Of a DNA stretch of 64,000 nucleotides, positions 13,701 to 25,700 are shown piece after piece. This DNA comes from Ailurus styani. Taxonomy: Eukaryota > Chordata > Mammalia > Carnivora > Ailuridae. The stretch covers positions 302,233 to 366,232 of the forward strand of contig LNAC01000338.1 in the NCBI GenBank assembly GCA_002007465.1, written 5' to 3'. The position numbers were made by a program, and so were the translations under genes. The first letter of the stretch is position 1. Every line of letters begins with the position of its first letter. Under the pieces are notes generated by a model that saw nothing but the letters and a program-made list of their open reading frames with translations, made no database searches and was not told the DNA's origin.

Positions 13701-16700
13701 GGGGCTCAATCTCAGGACCCTTAGATCATGACCTGAGCCGAAAGCAAACGCTTAACCAACTGAGCCACCCAGGCGTCCCTGTAGGATTGGTTTTTAAGGC
13801 CCATGGAAACTGGGCATGAAAGTCTCTGTGTATATAAAAGGCTGTTTACTCACCGAATCAACATCTAAGACAACTCCATGAAGCCCAAAGGTTTTCAGCA
13901 TCCCCCGGATGGCGAATTTTGGCAGAGCAGTGCCCACAGTACTGCTGGCTACGTTGTTGCTGTCCGGAGAGCGGGTTACTACCGTGAGGCCTGAGAAGGG
14001 CAGAAGGAGAAGTTTTTTTCAGAAGCAAGTACCATTATCATCTTGGGACCCTGTATCTTAGACCCTAAAATAGCTCTACAATATCTAACAATACCTCAGT
14101 TTAGTTGTAATTAAGGTACAAAGCTCAGTCTTGAAGATCGTATAACAAAATGTTGTGAGAACTCTCATAATAAAAACCAAATAAGTCAACTAAAAAATTG
14201 ACAAAGGATTTGAACAAACATTTCTTCAAAAAAAAAAAAATGAAGATACACATGAAAAGATGTTCCATGTCATTAGTCACTAGGGAGAAAAGCCCAAGCC
14301 ACAATGAGACCCCACTTCACACCCACTAGGATGGCTAAATCTAACCAACAGACAGTAATAAGTGTTGGCAAGGATGTGGAGAAACTGGAAGCTGTATACA
14401 TTTCTGGTGGGAATGTAAAATGGTGCAATCACTTTGGAAAATCAGCTGGCAGTTCCCCGAAAAGTTCAACTTATCATAGGACCCAGCAATCCCACTCCTA
14501 CTTATCTACCCAAGAGAAAGGAAAACACATGTCTGCACAAAAACCTCCACACAAACATTCCCAGCAAGATTACTCATAATAGCCCAAAGTTAGAAACAAC
14601 CCAAGTGTCCATCATTTGAAGAGTGGGTTAAAAAATGGGGTATCATCCATACCACAGAATATTATTTCGCCATAAAAAGGAACAAAGTACTAACACTTGC
14701 TGCCACATGGATGGGCCTTGAAAGACTGAAGACCCCATGTTGTACGATTCCATCCATATGAAATGTCCAGAAGAGGCAAGTCCATAGGGACAAAAAGTAA
14801 ATTAATGGGACTCAAGGGAAGGAGAAATGGGAAATGGTAGGGGTACAGGAACTCCTTCCGGAGGATGAAAGTGTTCTGGAATTAGAGGCAATGGTTTGGT
14901 GGTCGTACAACTTTGTGAATCTACTAAAAACTGAATTGTATCATTTAAAACAGTGGATTTTATGGTGTGCAAATAATATCTAAAAAAGAAAAAGAGAAAG
15001 AAAAAAATATATTTCTGCCTCTGTTCCTGATGTTCTCATATTTTTGTGCAGGTCTGATAATGAGTGGTTTCCGGTTTCCTTTTTTGTGCTTTTCTGTATT
15101 TTCATTTCCTCAAAAAATGAAATACATTTATAATCAAAAGAATAAACATGTTCTTTTAAAATTCTAAAAAGCAGAGTGCAACCACAAATTCGTGGGTCTA
15201 GCTCAGCAGCCCTGACCTGTGCTGGGAGGCCCAGCGGGACGCCCGCCCCCCCCCCCCCCCCCCCCNCAGTGAGCTCGGGGAATGTACAGGTGGCCGCCGG
15301 AGGCCAGACGAGCAGGAGGCTTTAGGGCCTCACAGAAGGGGAGGGGGGTCCTGCCATTCCACAAAAGGAGAATCATCCCGGGGAGCTCGCAGCTGCTCTG
15401 CTCACACTCCAGTGAATCCCCAAACCCTCATTCCACAGGAAGCTTCACATATGACGTAAGAGGGAAAACAGAACCTTTTCGAACTTTATCAATTGTGAAC
15501 TTGTTTGCTTCGTCTTTAATGTCTTCAATGGTGGGAAGATACAGGTCCCGTGGGATGCCGCCGTTCTCCTCGTACAGGAATTCAACCGTCTGTCGGGCAA
15601 TGTCCACCATGCCTAAAAAAATACACCTGCACTGGTAACTCTCCGAAGAGTATACGGTCTTCGGATCAACTGTAACACTGACTCATGCCGAGAACGAAGA
15701 GTTAAGAGAATCTTTCAAACACTGTGCACGAAGTACATAGCCTTTTGGGGAGGGTAATTATGGGGGTCTAGCAACTGTAAAACACTCAATGCCCTACTTG
15801 TCGGAACCTCTCAAATTTCTCCCACAGAAACACAAGCACGAGGGTGTAAAGACACAAGAGCAGGCCCCGCAGCGCCACTGGGAAATGCCAAAAGGGAAAG
15901 AAGTACTCATCAATACGGAACGGTTAAAAACCAACGGGATATTATGACACGGTCATTTGAGTCAAAAGAACCAAGCAGAGGACAAACTGAGGGTAAGCAA
16001 TGAGGGAAAGGTTTGCTTCTTTGTACATTCTTGTACTGTGTGATTTTTTTACAGCAAATGCATGTTGCTTAAGATAGAGCTCCACCAACTTCTCCTACCC
16101 AGCCCTGGAACTGGCTGTGTTCTTCCTTCCCAGAGGGAGAACACAGCATTACGTTCACCAGCAACAACCACTATTAACTAATAAACGCAGTCAACATGTG
16201 TCCCTGAAGAGACGGCCCTGCAGGGCGCACGGGGCAGCGGGGTACACGTGCCCATCTGCTGGCACTGCTCCGGAAGCGTGGCTTCAGACACGGGGGTGGC
16301 CGCAGGTGCGCCCGCACAGGCTGGTCCCCTGCATACCCGTCTCCCACTCCTTTATTTGCTGGCCTTGCTGGAGGGAAAAGGCACAGCAATTTTCGGAGCA
16401 CACTTTAGGAGGAGGCGGAGGCGGCGATTAGAGAAGGATGCTTAGAGAAGGAACTGTCAGAGAGAACAGAAGTGTGGTCTGATATTGGAAGATGACAGAA
16501 AAATCATCTTTGCGACATTTTCCAAAGGAAGGGGGAAGAGGAGAACAAATCCTCTGCTGTCGACTCAGCAGGAATCCAGGAACATGGGGAGGATGCCGAG
16601 TTCAACCATGCTCAGGACAGGGGTGGGTTCAGGAACCTTCCTCAGGGACTGGACAACAGGAGGCTGGTCACATCACGGGCGTGGCCCTTTGGGGACTATG

Positions 16701-19700
16701 AGCCATCCCCAGCCTCCTTTTCACCTCTGCCACTGCTACACTGAAGATTATATTCAAAAGGTAAATGTTTTAGGTTTAAATTAATTTGGTTCATATGCCT
16801 GCTCACAGCACACGGACAGACCCTGGGAGAATGCCTTGGCAAGAGGCCACATTAGGGGCTGGAGGCACGTCCGGGTGACTCGTCATCGGTTTGCCTCTGG
16901 TCCAGGGCCACTTTTGGATGATCAGATTTTCTGCTGCGCCGTCTATACCTTTCCCTAACCAAACTGGGAGAAGAGGAGGAGGAGGAGGCACCCTTGGCCA
17001 CAGATGCTGGGGATGGCTTCAGCACCAAAGGGTAAAAGACAAGAAATCCTAATGTAAGCAGAACCTGTGTCGAAATAAAGGCACAGAAACCAACCATCAT
17101 CTACAATGGCTTTCCGTCTGCGCACTGTAAACTCTCTCCCTGCTTTCTTACTCTCTCCAAAGCAGTAAGATGCACCAGTCCCCACCCTCCCCCACAAATA
17201 CAGTGCTTTCTCAGAGTAAGCCAGACGTCACCAAGTCAGCTCCCGATCTCCACTTAAATAGCAGCTTGTCAGAGAAGCCACCTGAGGTTGGCCTGGCCGA
17301 GCTGCACATGTGCCGGCCTCCCGATCTACTGCACAGCCCCGACCACAGGTCACCTGCCGTGCCCACTAGATGTTTCCCTCGCCGGGGCCCATCCCCTGGG
17401 AGGTGCTGGCTGACTGCAGGGACGGGTAAGTGGAGGAGTGGATCACTCAACAGATGCCACCGAGCTGAGGGCCTCCCGACACTGAAGCCAACGCTGCGTG
17501 GGTGCCTTGAGGCGGGCAGCAACGCACCTGCTATTACATTAAGTGAGAGTCGTTCGAACCCGAGAGATCTGTTCTGGCGTCCGACAAAGCACACAAGGGC
17601 ATTTCCTCTCGGATGCGGAAAATGGGTGGGGAAGAGCAAACTCTCTTTTTAGCTCTGGGATCTACCACATTGAGTTCTATTGCTCCTTTGCTTACCATCT
17701 CCCAGTGGCTTCCCATCTTGCAGAGGATAAAATCCAAAGTCCTCATGCACCCAACGCTTGTCCCTGCCCCTTGCCTCATGCACTCCCACCGAGGGTCTTC
17801 CTGATGTTGCTCTGTCTCAAACTCAAGAGAGAGAAGATTTGCTAATTATCTGCCTCAGAACTGGGTCGGCAGCTGGACCCAGGCTCTGATAAGAGCAGGA
17901 AACCATCCCAGCATGTCATCGGTAGTGTTAAGTTCAGCACCTTAAACATAAACTTGAACTTTAAACTTAAACATGCCCACTGCTTAAGTTTAAACAAGAT
18001 CATTTCACTGTCGTAGGCCTTAGCTTTGGATATAGAAAGCATGAAAGAAATAAGTAAGTAAAAACCAAACCACAGATTTACACATACTGATTCAGTCCTG
18101 GTGTCAACATGGGAGAAAAGTAATCACTGGAGATCTGGGACTCAGCATATTAATTGGTCAAAAAACAAAGGTCTGGTGGGGGCTTTTTTTTTTTTTTTTT
18201 TTTTTTCCTAATTTCNCTAATCTCAGAACAAGCTCAAAGAGGAACAAGGCTGCTGACATAGGACAAAAATGAAATTTCTTACACCATCCAGAAGGCCCCA
18301 TGTTTTGGGGGAAAACTGTTTCACAAGATGAGGAAAGTCCTCAAAACAGCAATCAGCTACCTGCACTCAAGACTCACTAACGGTCCACTATCTGGGGTCA
18401 AACTTTGCATTATTCTTTGCTAGAGAAACCGTGCTCATGGAAGAAAAATCCCACCATCATTGTCACCACAGAGATATTCTAGAACTGTTTAGATTGAACA
18501 CTCACTCTGTGCCAGGCACTGTTCCTACAAGCTTTTCCTATATTAAAGCACTTATTTCTCATTTCCATACAAGGTGGTCACCATCACTGATTCCATTTTA
18601 AAGGGGAGAAAAGCCCAGAATGCTTCAGTAACTGTCCCAAGGTCAGAAAGACAGCAAATAGCATAGCTGAGAGCCCAAACTATTTAACCCCCAGGCCATC
18701 CAACTTCCCGGTACAACCATTTAGGCAGCCCATCAACCCAAACGTGGAGTTAAGCTGACAAGCCAAGAAAAGGCTGGCCATGGCAGCCAAAGAGCACAGA
18801 GCTCAGGAAAGGACAGGTAGAGGACACGGTTAGGTCTGGCCTGACAGCAGACGAGCCCCTCTTTCCTGATTTATGTCTGAGTTTCATGTAAGCACAGCTC
18901 AAGTCATGAAGTAGCTCCAAAGGAAAGCATAAAGCACCGGACCTAGTTGTAAAGCGCCCTTGATCTGGTCCAGGCCCGACTTCCGCTCTGCCTCATTGCG
19001 GAAGCGTCTTCGGATAGTAGGAAACACCTTGGTCTCCCAGGCTTTCACCAGCAGGGCGTAGTGATCTTCCTGGAGGGAGAAGGCAAAGGCATGAGCAGAT
19101 GAAGGAGTGCCCTGTGTGGGCGTCAGCCCTTCCCTGACCTACAGCTCTTACCTACTCTAAGGCCAGCAGAACTACACCCTCAGATGTCCAGGCAGGCAAC
19201 AGCCCGACTGTGGCAAGCCCTTCCTTTCCCTCTGAGGCCAAGTAAGCACTCACATGGTCCCTGACCTACTGCTGAAGCACAGGCCGGTACTCCCTTTCTC
19301 CCACAGCCAGATCGGTACTGGGCCAAAGAGCCCAGCAGGTATTGCTACTGATATGTGGTTTCAAAGACGAACGTTCCAGAGCTACCGTTCAAACTCAGGG
19401 ACATAACTGGAAGTGTCACCACTCCAGCCTCGCACCCTCAGATCAAAATCATTCCTGGTGGCTCGTCCTGGTCACCAGGGAGCTGTGCGAGCACTGGAGG
19501 CCTTGTACCTGGGGGATGTCGTCATCATCCTCGTCATCACTTTCGTCGTCTGCGATGGGAGGTGGGTGGGGGTCTGGGCCCGAGGTGATGAAATTCTCAT
19601 AGCTGAGTTCTACTTTATAATGACAGGAGGTGTCACTGTCATATTCTGTAACAGAGCACAGTGACCGTGAACTCTAGGCAAGAGCAGGCCAGAAAGATCA

Positions 19701-22700
19701 TGAACTTCTCCCCCTTAGACAAACCAGGATCTCTTCATTTGTGTGAAAGACTCCTAGCACTTGGAGGGATTTTGAAAGAGCCTTGGAGTAACTAATCATG
19801 TATCAGTATCCTGAAGCCTAAAATTTCTATGGATAGAATAAATTCAATTCAGAGAAAAATTTGGAAACTTCATCAGGAGAAAGAAGTAAACAGAGTCTTA
19901 ACACAGTCTGCAAACCAGGCCAGTTACAGTCTGCACACACCTTTAGATCAGGAAACTCCATTTTATTTGAAGTTTTTCAAATAATCAGGAAAATTTTTTC
20001 AGTGCACACTTAACACCTACCACCTAGATTCCACAATTAGTGTTTTATTATTGAGGACCTCAGCTGTTGGTTTTTTTTAGTGATCTCAGTTTTAAAAGAA
20101 CTTAAATAATTAACATTTTAAAAATAGAGGAGGTCACAAAACTCTGGCGTTTTTAGCTATCTTGTAAAAAGTGGACAGCCTTTCGGGCTTACATTTCCAC
20201 GTGGCAATACTCTGCCGGTGCTGAGGAACGGCAGACTTCCTGCCTGTGGGGAGATGTACTATCTTGTCAGTGAAAGTGCAGTGTCACCATCTCTTGCTCC
20301 CCGTTTTCTTTCACCGGGCCCACTCCCCCATAACCCACGGGCACTGGAGTGTGCCCAGGTTGGACGGGTTTATGAATCAGCAGCGCCCGCATTCCTAGGA
20401 AGCAGGGGGGCCCCGGGAGGCGGCGACTTACGCTGCTGAGCAGTGGCCACAGCAGCAATGCGGCACGGTGGCCCATGAGTGCCCGGGTCGGACGCAATGC
20501 TGGTGCCGGCGTCGTTGTCGCTATCAGATGCCATGGCAAAGGGCAGGGCCTCAAAGTTAGCACTGATCTCCTCGGCCAGATCAGTGCACAGGTCGGCGGC
20601 GTTGCGGTGGGCCTGCCCTTCAGCATAGGCGAATGGGCGGGAGCCGAAGTTAGCTCGGGTCTTGGTGTTCTGGGAAGAAGAGCGAATAAAGGATTTGAAA
20701 GGGGTTAGGTTTATTTATTTATTTAACACTCCAAGGCGAATGTCACTCAAAGACAAACCAGAGGAAGGGCCCCAGCTCTGGGAGAGCATGCGGAACGAGG
20801 CAGAGGGGCCCGTGTAACTGCGTGCCCCGGCACTAAGACGGAGCCCTGCACAGGCCAGCCCGCCTCCCCCCACCCCCACCTCACTCTCCCAACCCTATGC
20901 TACTCAGACCGTGACGGTTTCTGTCTCCGACACTGTTCCTTTCTGCCTGATGCCACCGCACAAGCTGCTCCCTTTACCGGGGACATGTTTCTCCTCTGAT
21001 TTTGCCAAGTTAAGGCCAGTTAATCGTCCAGACCTGGCTCAAGTGTTGCTTCTTCAAGGTAATGGGGACATGGTCAGATTTGCTTCCATAAAGCCTACAG
21101 TTTGCAATCATACTGTGATGGTTAATTTCACTGTCAGTTTGGCCACGGGATGCCAGACTAAACATTATCATGGGGTGTGTCTGGGAGGGTGCCTCCGGAG
21201 GAGACCAGCATTTGCATGGTGGAATCAGTGGAGTATATCGCCCTCCCCAGAGTGGTTGAGCGTCATCCAAATTACTAAGGAGTAGTCGTTTTCCTTCCCA
21301 GTAAGATAACCTGCCTTTTTCTGAATGTGAACCACAGGCCACATCCCACCAGATACGTCTTCAAGATACGGGGACAGGCGCTGCCCACAGTATGTGAAGT
21401 ACACCCGGCCCTTGGCTGGCTGCCCCGGAGGAGGGGGGGTCCCCTCGGTTCTCTCCCAGCCAATTCCTGCCACGTCACCTACGGCAGACAACAGGAAGGA
21501 GACATCTCATTTTCCTTTTCACTGATTATTAAATAAACTTCCAAACTGCAACCAGTGTGATGAGGCCACATACCACTATTTTACTTATGCTTATGCTACT
21601 GAAAAAGGTTTGAAGTTACGTATTGTACTTGAGTAAATATAAAGTAACACAAATAATTTTAAAAAGAGAAGGCAAACTATTCAGAAGTAAATGCCTAGGG
21701 CGCCTGGGTGGCTCAGTGGGTTAAAGCCTCTGCCTTCGGCCCAGGTCATGATCTCAGGGTCCTGGGATCGAGGCCCGCATCAGGCTCCCTGCTCAGCGGG
21801 GAGCCTGCTTCCCCCTCTCTCTCTGCCTGCCTCTCTGCCTCCTTGTGATCTCTCTCCCTCTGTGAAATAAATAAAATCTTTAAAAAAAAAAAGAAGTAAA
21901 TGCCTAGTGTCTAAGTTAGTTACCACAGTTACACATTAAATTTAACCTTTATTTTCCTAGCAGTCAAGACAAAAAGAGAAAACATTGGGTAGGATTTTTT
22001 AAAATAGAGAAATATAAGTTTTTCCCTTTTGACACACAGAATATTACTTATGACACAAAGGTAAAAAGGTAGTATTTTCTTGGTAAGTTTGTGGAAGATT
22101 TAGAAATGGTCTTAATCCTATAAAACCCAACCCACAATGTAAGCTAGAGGTACATTGTTAATTCACATTATGTTCTGCCTGCTACTTCTATGTATTTAAG
22201 GCATTTTTATGGGAAGCTAAGACAAGCCAGGCTGCTTTCGGATGAGGAACTCGCTGAACAGGATAGAGCTCAGAGACCAAACGGAGCATGTCCACCACAT
22301 CGGCGCCCACACGCTGGCTGCTTCAGGCACGCTGCTCACAGACAGAGCCGTATGATTAGTCTCTCAGTGTGAACTCTTCAGGAAGTGCATGGAATTCTAC
22401 AATTCTGCTTTTGGTTACAGAGTCTCCTATGCTCCAGATACCTCTAGGATGGGCTTCCCAAAGGCTGGGGACTTATCACTATTTCCCATGGCATCTCCAG
22501 GGCCCAGAAAAGTACCCAGCACATCCGAGATGCCCAGCAAGTATCTACTGATGAATAGACACCAGAAGTGTTGGTGCAGAGATTAAGATTCTGCTGTAAA
22601 AAGTGAGTTCTTGATTCCTACCCAGACACATATTAGGAAGAGGGCAGCATGTTTGCTTGAGGTCCAGTGCAAAACTTACTTAAATAGCAAAAGTGACCAA

Positions 22701-25700
22701 ACAAATGAGAGCACCTGGCTATGGTTCCCACGTGCTCCCAAACCCTCTTTTGTTTTGCTGAAAACACTTAAGTGCTGAGCTGAAATGTCCGAGTTCTGCT
22801 CCAGAAAATGCGAGAGAAGTAACTGCCAGGAAATTATCTCTAAGTCATAACTTGATCATAACGATATCACTATACTCCCTGAAAGGTGCAATTTAATAAG
22901 CAGCTCCATAAGTTAAGCGATGGCAAAATTACCCCCAGCAAGCTGCACAAGGTTACCTGATAGATCGAGTGACTTATTATTCCCCATGTGAGCAGCCCAG
23001 ACCATCTACCATGTAGGACAATCTCAGCTTCCTCAGAAACGATGCTAAGATGTACTGTCTGAAACTAAGTAGCCAACATGTCTGGGGGCTTCTAATGGCA
23101 AGAGGACAATGCCTACATTTTGCTCCTCTGCTGGAGCAGGTAGGATTGATCCCGAGCCATCTATACAGAGCAAGATACTTATTTGGAGGCTAAAAAGAAG
23201 AGGGAAAAGCATTTTTATTGTTGTTGTTTTAACTGAATCGATGGTCTGTGTGACCGAAGCTTCCAGGCAGATGTGTTGAAGCAGGACCAGATGTTCAGGC
23301 TCCCAAGAATAAAGTCTACATATAGCACATTAGCTACTGATAACGAATTCTGCAAGTGTCTCAGGGCTGGGGGTAAACTTTTTTTTTTTTAATCTATCTG
23401 CTCATCAATGAAAAGTTGACAAAAGACTAAACTTCAAAGAGAAGCAAAAATCTCAGGTTTTTCTAATGATGCAGGAACAAAAGTGAATATGACTCCTACC
23501 TTACCAAATGGAGGGTCCCAAAGATAATGGCCTCACGAAAGGAGCGGTTTGGTGTAAACTAGCAGACAGCAACAAGTACCTGGCTCTCGCTAAAAGACAA
23601 ATTGCCCATTTCTAGTTGCTAAGTTTCTTTACTTTTAACCTACTTAGACAAAATCTGGGAACAACAGAAATACATAGGGTAAGAAAAAGGCTCCCGCTGC
23701 ACTCACCAGGAGACAGAGTCACGTCCAAGCGCACGCTCTTCCACTGTAATAAACTGGAGCCATTGTAGTGCACGGCTCGGCCATTGCTAGGAAAGAGAGC
23801 AAAGCAAAGTCAAAGCCAAGGCTGACTGGCCAACACAGAGGCAGTTAAGTAGTGAACAGGCCCAGGGGCTTCAGTAGCACCAGAGTAATTAGAAGAGCAA
23901 CGTGAAGAGCTATTCTCTTTGCCTAAACTTGAATATATCTCCAACTGGTATTTTATACATTTTTGGAGGCTGAGATTATAATATAATTTTCTTATTAAAA
24001 CACCCACTACCTTTTTTCCCTCCCTAGTAACAGCAATAGTAGCCACTTACTTATGGAAAAGACAAGTGCCCACTGGATTAGTCCAAGCCCCATCTCGTTT
24101 CTCTGCTTCTGTAGCAAAGCCAAAGGAAACGATTGGTCCTGTGTCGTCATCAGTATCTCCATAGGAAACAATTTCAATTTCCCAGTAAAAAGATGGGGCC
24201 TGAGGAAACACCAGAAGTGGGCAGGCAATCAGAGGGCTCCAGTTGGACCCCTGAAACTTGCTTTTTCTTTCAAAAATGAAGGAAAGAGGAAAGAAAACGC
24301 GTGATTTCTCACCTGAACAGGCAGTGGGGAGGTGGCATAGATAAATGTGCCCCGGGGCAGACCGCCCCCAGCGCTGGGGTCAGCCAGGAAGGTGACGGAA
24401 GTAAGGTGCGATGAGAACATGCAGGCTCGGACGGGCGGGAACACCCTCGAGGGGCTCCAAGTTATCTCTTTGGGCTACAACGGGGGAAAAAATGCCTCAT
24501 TATACGACTGCAAACATAAATCCCTTTACTCTCTCAAAAAAGAAAAATTTTTATCCAGTGGTATAATGTAGGTACATCTTTTAAGACTATACCTTGTTTT
24601 TACATAGGTAACGATTTTGAAAAAGACAGTCTAGGGGCGCCTGGGTGGCTCAGCCGGTTAAACATCTGCCTTCAGCTCAGGTCATGATCCCAGGGTCCTG
24701 GGATCGAGCCCCACATCGGGCTCCCTGCTCGGCAGGAAGCCTGCTTCTCCCTCTCCCACTTCCCCTGCTTGTGTTCCCTCTCTTGGGGTCTCTCTGTCAA
24801 ATAAATAAAATCTTGAAAGAAACAAACTGGAGATGATGCAGATGTGCAACAAGAAAAGCCTGAGTGGGGAAACTGAGGCACAAGTGTCCACTGCACTATT
24901 AAGTTTCCACTGATTGACATGGAAAGGGATTCATCATCTATGGAGGCAGAACAACTAGATGCAAAACAGTATAGAGAGCAGAGATCTGTTGTCATGGAAT
25001 AAGTACAGGGATCCATCACACTGTTATGCGGACAACGCTAAATGGAGATGTTGAGATTTCAGGTGTCATTTTGTCTTTTATATATTTTTAATATTGAAAT
25101 AGTTTCAAACCTACAGAAAAATTGTCAATGGCAATTTTTGTACACTCGTACCTAGATGCACCAATTTTTTAAGATACAAATTACATAACATACAATTCAT
25201 CCATTTAAAATGTGTAATTCACTGGTTTTTAGTAAATGCAGCATTGTGCAACCATCACCACCAAATTTTTTTTTTATGATTTTATTTATTTATTTGACAG
25301 AGACACAGCAAGAGAGGGAATACAAGCAGGGGGAATGGGAGAGAAAGAAGCAGGCTCCCTGCCAAGCAAGGAGCCCGATGTGGGGCTCGATCCCAGGACC
25401 CTGGGATCATGACCTGAGCTGACGGCAGACATTTAATGTCTGAGCCACCCAGGCGCCCCCGCACCACCATCAAATTTTAGAGTGTTTTTATCCCTCTTAA
25501 GTCCCTACCTGTTAGCAGTCACTCATTCCCCGCATCCCTGCAAGCCTCCGGCAACCACCCATCTACTTGCTTTCTCTAGATTTGCCTGTTCCGTACGCTT
25601 CATATAGATGACATCCCATGATACATGGTCTTTTGTGACTGGCTTCTTTCACTTAGCGTTATTTGAGGGTTTATCCATATTGTGTCATGGATCACTACTT

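Larger units (their letters stand above)
11550..13853 (-). other. HECTD4: Intron W37-W38
   Basis: A 2304-nt intron with three plus-oriented CAN-SINEs (11787-11959, 12035-12238, 12601-12795) and one minus-oriented copy (13555-13779). Two CACGTG hexamers spaced ten bases apart lie at 13022-13037. Confidence 0.75.
15613..18942 (-). other. HECTD4: Intron W35-W36
   Basis: A 3330-nt intron, the second longest. It holds a diverged L1-like fragment near 15830-16080, an L2 relic (17640-17830), a T-tract with an ambiguous base beyond it (18184-18216) and a MIR (18485-18715). The region 16100-17600 has no recognised element. Confidence 0.65.
21479..23706 (-). other. HECTD4: Intron W31-W32
   Basis: A 2228-nt intron with one young CAN-SINE (21699-21891) and an L2 3' end (about 22400-22560). 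The stretch 22570-23700 shows nothing recognisable apart from an A/T-rich patch near 23370. Confidence 0.7.

Noticed and set aside
17211..17639. 142-codon minus-strand open frame in intron W35-W36
   Set aside because: Same strand as the gene, but GC-biased with open frames on both strands, no fitting splice sites in phase, and the known W35-W36 junction needs no extra exon.
21699..21780. tRNA-like head with possible pol III boxes
   Set aside because: It is the tRNA-derived head of a SINE, as in all other copies here, not a tRNA gene.
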